This document shows, one piece after another, positions 1 through 5,700 of a stretch of DNA of 11,172 nucleotides. Within the stretch, counting starts at the first letter, position 1. Every line of letters starts with the position of its first letter. The notes under the pieces were generated by a model. The model ran no database searches. It saw nothing but the letters and a program-made list of their open reading frames with translations, and was not told the origin of the DNA. Source of the stretch: Pigoraptor vietnamica (taxonomy: Eukaryota > Opisthokonta > Filasterea); assembly GCA_943704525.1 (NCBI GenBank), contig CALSCQ010000081.1:1-11172 (forward strand), given 5' to 3'. The translations under genes and the position numbers were made by a program.

Positions 1-82
1 CACCCACCCACCCACACACACACACACACAGACACACACACACAGACACACACACACACACACACACAGACACACACACACA

Positions 83-120
<38 letters not shown>

Positions 121-152
121 CACACACACACACACGCACACACACACACACA
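1..152. repeat. (CA)n microsatellite in SCCPDH intron 7
   Basis: Nearly pure CA with interspersed G at 31, 45, 69 and 83. The 31/45 pair is repeated 38 bp later as 69/83, so a 38-bp segment has itself been duplicated. It follows the last visible SCCPDH exon, so it is intronic, and it is the window edge. Confidence 0.95.
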
Positions 153-214
153 CTTATAAACACACGCACAAATCCATGCACATGCAGCGATGCGGCACGC
201 CTAAGGAAGAACAC

Positions 215-506
215 GCACCACAGAAGCGTCCGATCCCATGAACGGCATGCAGTAGCGGCCGAGTGCGGGCTGGTAGAAGAGGCTGCCGTGGCGGCGAAGC
301 GGCTGTCCGAACACGGGCAGGCGCGACGTCTCCGTCTGACGACGCAGCTTGGCAAGGTCCTTCGCAAGACCAACGCCGTACACGGCCGATTCGTATGTCG
401 CATAGTGGCCGACGAAGCCAGCCGGCCCGCTGTGCAGCGACAGGTAGCTCTCCATCTGCGAGGGAGTGGGCGAGAAGGCTCGGACACGTGCGCTATATAC
501 GCGCGC

Positions 507-586
<80 letters not shown>

Positions 587-2159
587 GCGTGCGTGCGCAT
601 GGGGTGAGAAAGGTGTGTTACTATACCCACCCCGGTGATGACGGCGGGCGCCTTGACAATCGTCTGCACAAAGAGCGTGCCTGCGACACAACACAACTCG
701 GTCCATAAGAGAGTAATCCGCGATAACTCGGTCGATTTAGAGAGTAATCCGCGACAAAGGAGAAGGCAGTCCGTACCGAAACGTAGGGACTCCGAACAGG
801 CACAGTGACACCCACTTACACGCCACGCGCAGACCATATGACGACACGGGCGCACATAATAGCCTCAGCAACGCACCAATGTCGGCAGGAATCGAGTCAA
901 AGCCGCACGTGCTGACGACGACGACGCCCTTCTCAATGGCCCTCTGGTTGTACTTGAGCGCCATCTTCTCGATAAACTGCCACGCGGTCAAATAGAGGCG
1001 TGAGTTGCGAGGTACAGGAGAGACCACTCTATGCGTGCGTGCGTGCGTACTTCCGGATGTGTGGGCGAGTAACAGGGAGTACGGTGGAAGGATCCAGCCT
1101 TTGCGTGCGTGCGTGTTTGCTTGCGGATGTGTGTGCGAGTAACAGGGAGTACGGTGGACGGGTCCACCCTATGCGTGCGTGCGTGTGTGCTTGCGGATGT
1201 GTGTGCGAGAGTTGCCTCAGTTCAAGACGCACAAGGCATTCGCAAAGAACTTGTGCGCAGATGTCACCTCGGGCTCTCCGGACACGTCGAGGTAATTGGC
1301 GCCGTTTTCCACGCACGCGCGCACGCACTGCTCGCCGTAGAAGCGATACTGCACACACGCACAGATGGAACAGGGTCAGTCAAACAAAAGGGGACAAACA
1401 AAATCGTTCACGCCGCAAAAAAACAGGTGCCATGCTGTCCTCTTACTTCGAGCGCACATGTGCATCTACCGGCTTCGTATCATCAACACAGACATTGAGT
1501 GCGCCGGTCGACAAGCGAGTGCGCTTGCGTGCGTGGCACTGCGACGCTGCGACACGTGTGCGATGCACCCACCGGCCCCACGCAGTTGAGCACAAACGCC
1601 GAGCGACGCGCCATGTTGTTCATCGACTCTTCGTTGGCGACATCGGCGATGATGATGGGGACCTGCTTGATGGTCGGGTCCTTGAGGCGCTCGGCGGCCG
1701 TCGCGAGGACGTCTGGGGAAGAGAGACAGTGCGTTTGAGTGGAAGAGAGACAGCGCGTGTGAGTGGAAGAGAGACAGTGCGTGTGAGTGGACGAGAGACA
1801 GCGCGTGTGAGTGGAAGAGAGACAGTGCGTTTGAGTGGAAGAGAGACAGCGCGTGTGAGTGGAAGAGAGACAGTGCGTGTGAGTGGAAGGGAGACAGTCG
1901 TGTGAGTGGAAAAGAGTCGAGCGGTACAGTTGTGGGCAACGGCGAATAGTAGTGTGCTGAGTGTTTGCGCACGAGACTGTGCTTGTATGCCAACATAATG
2001 GCGGCGATCGATGGCCACAGCCCACCCTTGATCTTCTTCTCACTACGACCAGCGACGGCCCACTTCGGCTGGCCAGACTTGTCGGCCCAAGCGCCGCCCT
2101 ATAAACACAGGCACGGGTACTCAATTACAGTGTCGAGTTACATATTATACACACTGTAT

Positions 2160-2211
<52 letters not shown>

Positions 2212-2421
2212 CACACAGGCACAGACGGAGAGTGCTCCCCAGTTAAAGTGCATATGATGATGCACACATAATGTATATAAGTACACGCACACGCACGCAC
2301 GCGCACACACCGTGCCTCCGCTCTTGGCTGCAATCTGACGCGCGAGCTCCTCGACGACAAACTGCCCCGTGAAGCCACTCGCACCGAAGATGGTGAACAC
2401 GAACTCCTTATTCCCGGACAT
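215..2421 (-). CDS. SCCPDH: Saccharopine dehydrogenase-like oxidoreductase, seven exons, 3' end off window
   Basis: Spliced protein aligns through about 264 residues with the SCCPDH family, putative membrane- or lipid-droplet-associated NAD(P)-binding oxidoreductases of uncertain substrate. Exons (minus strand): 2421-2311, 2098-2026, 1712-1573, 1348-1268, 976-877, 680-631, 455-~215 (or 219). All junctions keep frame. Visible landmarks: N-terminal Rossmann motif GASGFTGQ, then [55 protein letters not shown] and [10 protein letters not shown], all in family order. Start ATG 2421 has A at -3 and gives the usual short leader before the Rossmann strand. Introns are 175-313 nt and nearly all contain tandem repeats. 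After 215 the frame runs into an intron filled with CA repeats, so the last third of the protein lies beyond the left edge. The final donor is ambiguous (GTGCGT at 218 or GTGTTC at 214). Family assignment is very secure; the substrate is unknown. Confidence 0.93.
494..601. repeat. 108-bp purine-pyrimidine alternating tract (TA)3(CG)n(TG)n in SCCPDH intron 6
   Basis: Uninterrupted alternation from 494 to 601: three TA steps, about ten CG steps (500-519), then a long GT tract ending in GCGTGTGCGTGCGTGCGCATG. It occupies most of the 175-nt intron 6. CG-then-TG alternation of this length is the classic Z-DNA-prone composition. Confidence 0.93.
695..755. repeat. Two-copy 30/31-bp tandem duplication in SCCPDH intron 5
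   Basis: Copies 695-724 and 725-755 share AACTCGGTC and AGAGAGTAATCCGCGA with a few differences between. They begin 14 bp from the intron 5 acceptor (682-681), so the 3' part of this intron has been duplicated. Confidence 0.85.
1031..1209. repeat. 70-bp tandem repeat, about 2.6 copies, in SCCPDH intron 4
   Basis: Units start at 1031, 1101 and 1171 with (TGCG)n followed by a GGATGTGTG-GCGAGT core, then ACAGGGAGTACGGTGGA. A decayed partial copy continues below 1031 toward the acceptor at 977. The middle unit contains GGTGGAC-GG-GTCCACC (1153-1168), a hairpin with 7-bp arms. Confidence 0.88.
1721..1911. repeat. 24-bp minisatellite, eight copies, abutting the SCCPDH exon 3 splice site
   Basis: GAGAGACAG recurs at 1721, 1745, 1769, 1793, 1817, 1841 and 1865, with GGGAGACAG at 1889. 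The variable part follows an alternating pattern (TGCGTTT, CGCGTGT, TGCGTGT, CGCGTGT, then the same four again with the last damaged), so the higher-order period is 96 bp. The array lies in intron 2 and ends 7 bp before the acceptor AG (1714-1713). Open frames through it on both strands exist only because 24 is a multiple of three. Confidence 0.95.
2162..2310. repeat. (CA)n and CACG-rich tracts in SCCPDH intron 1
   Basis: A near-pure CA tract at 2162-2217, then about 65 bp of ordinary sequence, then a CACACG/CACGCA-rich tract (2282-2310) that includes the intron 1 donor itself (GTGTGTGCG on the sense strand). Confidence 0.9.
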
Positions 2422-2452
2422 CTTCCTCTCGTAAGCTGAAGACCCCTTGCAT
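2408..2452 (-). promoter_or_regulatory. Possible overlapping upstream ORF of SCCPDH
   Basis: An ATG at 2452 opens a 14-codon frame that ends in TAA at 2408, overlapping the SCCPDH start (2421) out of frame. If the transcript starts upstream of 2452, ribosomes using it would bypass the main start. Its initiation context is weak (T at -3), so leaky scanning is likely. No transcript start can be seen, so this is a possibility only. Confidence 0.3.
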
Positions 2453-2766
2453 GCAACCTTGAGGGAGAGCGCAGCAGACTTCGTTGTTCTTTCCCTCCGT
2501 CGACTTGTAAACGGTTCTATTGTTCAGGCGTCCATGGAAAGCCAACGTGATTGTGGACACCCCGGATGAAGTGTCCGGTCCATGTTTCCAGTGGAAAGTA
2601 GTACCAAGGGCGCTTGGTAGTACCATACAAGGCCGGTCAGACTTGCGCGGCGCGTGCGTGCGCCCGTTCAAATCTTATCGGGTGCGAATTAACTTCGAAC
2701 TGACTTTCAGCAAATCTCATTCAGACCATTCTGTATTTAAAAATAGTATGTCAGGCGGTGTGGCGA
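2422..2766. other. Spacer between STAND gene 3' end and SCCPDH start; palindrome cluster
   Basis: 345 bp with no credible gene. It must hold the STAND gene's 3' end (an AT-rich stretch TATTTTTAAATA on the sense strand at about 2734-2746, no canonical AATAAA) and the SCCPDH promoter. Several short inverted repeats are packed in the middle: 2555-2560 with 2571-2576, 2585-2590 with 2592-2597, and 2602-2608 with 2613-2619. Confidence 0.6.
2585..2619. repeat. Two adjacent short palindromes upstream of SCCPDH
   Basis: TTTCCA-G-TGGAAA (2585-2597) is a perfect odd palindrome with 6-bp arms. TACCAAG-GGCG-CTTGGTA (2602-2619) has 7-bp arms. They lie about 165-195 bp upstream of the SCCPDH ATG, a plausible place for dimeric transcription-factor sites. 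No factor is identifiable. Confidence 0.45.
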
Positions 2767-5700
2767 TCACTTTGGCGTCGCCCCAAAGCTCGCGTACAGC
2801 CCCAGGGACGTGTCGTCGCACAGCGAGGGACGCCCCACACAACACGCGCCACTCATCGCCTTGGACCCGACAATGCCGACAAGTGCGGCGCGCGCCAGCG
2901 AATACTTCGACGCAGCGTCCGCGCCATTCGTCGACGAGCCCTTCCCATTCGAGTCGCTGGCAGGTGCATCCCCGTTCTGAGTGGTCTCAGCGCCACCGTT
3001 TTCGCTCCCGTTGCCATGGACTCCGCCGTTACTGCTGGTTGCTTCCCCGTTTGTTACTGCCCCGTCGGCGACACTGAGCTTGGAGAAGGCCGATCGAAGT
3101 GCCGAGACGCTCCACAGCCGAACCGTCTTGTCACGTGACGCGCTGGCCAGCAGCGCGCTGTCCGGCGAGAAGCAGACACTCTGCACAATGCCCGAGTGGC
3201 CTTCGAGGGGGGGGAGCGCAGCGCCCGTCTTGACATCCCACAGCCGCACCGTCATGTCGTTCGAGCCGCTGGCGAGGAGCTTGCCGTCCGGAGAGAAGCA
3301 CACGCCATTGACCCAGTGCGTGTGCCCCTGCAGCGTGTGCACGGTCGCCCCCGTCGACGTCTCCCACACACGCACGGTCGAATCCGACGAACCGCTCGCG
3401 AGAAAAGCGCCGTCGGGCGAGAAGCAGACGCAGAACGCCTCGCCCGTGTGGCCCTCGAGCACGCGCACTTCGACCCCCGTTGCGGCGTCCCACACCCGCA
3501 ACGTCTGGTCCAGCGCAGCACTCGCGATTAACTTCCCGTCGTGCGAATAACACACCCCGCACACACCGCCGGCATGGCCCTCTAATGTCAGCACCGTCTC
3601 TCCGGTTGCCACGTCCCACACGCGCAGTGTCCTGTCGTTGGACGCGCTCACAACGCGCACGCCGTCCGGCGAAAAGCACACGCACTGCACGAATCCCTCG
3701 TGACCCTCGAGCGCGCGCACTTCCTCCCCCGCCCACGCGTCCCACAGCCGCACAGTCGCATCCAGCGATCCGCTCGCAAGGAGCCCGCCGTCGGGCGAAA
3801 AGCAAGCGCTGTACACCCTCCGCGTGTGCCCCTCCAAGAGGTGCAGCTCGAGGCCAGTCGCCGCATCCCACACGCGCAACGTCTGGTCTGCCGATCCCGT
3901 CGCAAGCCGACGACCGTCCGCAGAGAAGCACACACACATGATGTCGCGCGCGTGGCCATCGCGGACCCTCCCCGAGCGCCCGAGCGCAATGTTCCACACG
4001 CGCACCGTCTTGTCGAACGAGCCGCTGGCCAGCAGCCGCCCGTTTGGCGAGATGGACACGCTGTTGACAAAGTGCGAGTGGCCCTCCAGTCGACGCAGTT
4101 CCTCGCCCGTCTCGACGCTCCACAGCCGCGCCGTCTTGTCGTGAGAACCGCTCGCGAGGAGCTTGCAATCCGGAGAGAAGCACACGCTGACGACGCCGGC
4201 ACTGTGACCCTCGAGCACGCGCACTTCTGCTCCCGTCGCAGCGTCCCATAACCTCACGGATTGGTCGTTCGCGCAACTCGCGAGCAACTTGCCGTTCGGA
4301 GAGAAGCACACCGAATTCACCCAGTGCGTGTGGCCTTCGATCGCCCGCAATTGCGTGCCCGTCGCCGCCTCCCACACGCGCACGACGTTGTCGTTTGCCC
4401 CTGTTGCGATAAACTTTCCATCCGGCGAAAAACACACGCTCAACACACTTCCATAGTCGCCCTCAAGTGCCCGCACGAGAGCGCCCGTCGAGGCTTCGTA
4501 GACGCGCACCCTGTCATTTGCACCGACCGCCAACAGCGTGCCGTCGTGCGAGAAGGCGACGCCATTCACGCCGCCCTCGTGGCCCTCCAGCACTCGCACT
4601 TCCTTCCCGTTGATCGCATCCCATAGCCGAACCGTCTCGTCCGCAGACCCGCTTGCGATGACGGCGCTGTCCGGGTGGAACGTAACGGCCGTTACGCGCT
4701 TCGAATGCCCCTCCAGCACAAACAGCTCCTTCCCTGACGATGCCTCGACCACGCGAACGGCTTCGTCCTGCGCGCCAGTCGCGAGCAGGCGACCGTCGCG
4801 CGAAAAGCAGACGCTTGCGACGCGCCCCGCGTGCTCGATGGGCGGCATCACGTGCTCGCACACGGAGAGGGGGAAGCGCGCGCCCTCGACGTCGGCGTAG
4901 TCAAAGTCGGCGTTGTGCAAGTGGCACCCCTTGAAGGTCGCCGATCGGAGGATCGCGAGGGGGAACCGCGCACCCTCCAGATTCGCGCGCTCAACGGTGA
5001 TCCCGGAGAGATCGTGCCTGTGCAGCAGCGACCCACCGGCGCACGCCAGCGCGAGTGCGTTCGACGCTGCGGCGATCGTTCGTTGGTCAATGGCCCCTTT
5101 CGACTTCAGCACGGTCGGAATGAGAACGTTCTCGCACACGGCGTCGCGCTGTTTGGGCAAAGCCGTCGCGATGTCGGCGTAAAACTCGAGCACACAGGGC
5201 GCGTCCAGCGTGAACGAGCGCGCGACCGTCGCCAGCGCGTTCGTCGCATCCTCCCAGAGAGCACGTGCGACAAGGTATTCCCCAATGCCTTTGTGCGAAA
5301 ACGAGAGCGCACCCGCGTCCGCCCCATCGCCGTCCCCACCTCGCTGCACGCGGGGCAAGTACGCAGCCCGAAAGACCTCCCCGCTCACTCCCGCCGCCGC
5401 AAATGCCATCGCCGCATCTGCGACCGTCAGCTGCCACTCGCACCGGTCGAGCATGCGCAGTGCCGCGTGTTGCAGTCCCGCAATCCCCTTGGAGTCGCCG
5501 TCCATCACGCGCGAAATGAAGGCTTCGTACACGGCTGCCGGCGGCACGGAGCCCACGGCACCTTCCACGAGGGCGGCGAGGGACGCGTCGCTGACGGAGC
5601 ACGCCATCGCGAGCACGCACGGGTGGGAAAGGACGTCCCGGAGACGCTCCGCCAGGCACAGGACGAGCCGCTGCCTCTCCGCCTGCCCCTCGGGCGTCAG

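Noticed and set aside
493-855. Minus-strand frame with poly(His-Thr) run
   Set aside because: Translation of the CA microsatellite in SCCPDH intron 6; only the 50-bp exon 6 within it is coding.
1000-1905. 301-residue plus-strand frame ending in 8-residue repeats (RETVRLSG-like)
   Set aside because: It runs through SCCPDH exons and introns antisense; the repeats come from a 24-bp intronic minisatellite that is a multiple of three.
3131-4435. 434-residue open frame on the minus strand in another frame
   Set aside because: Shadow of the 126-bp-periodic WD40 repeats; Arg-rich with no recognisable fold, while the overlapping frame is a textbook WD40 array.
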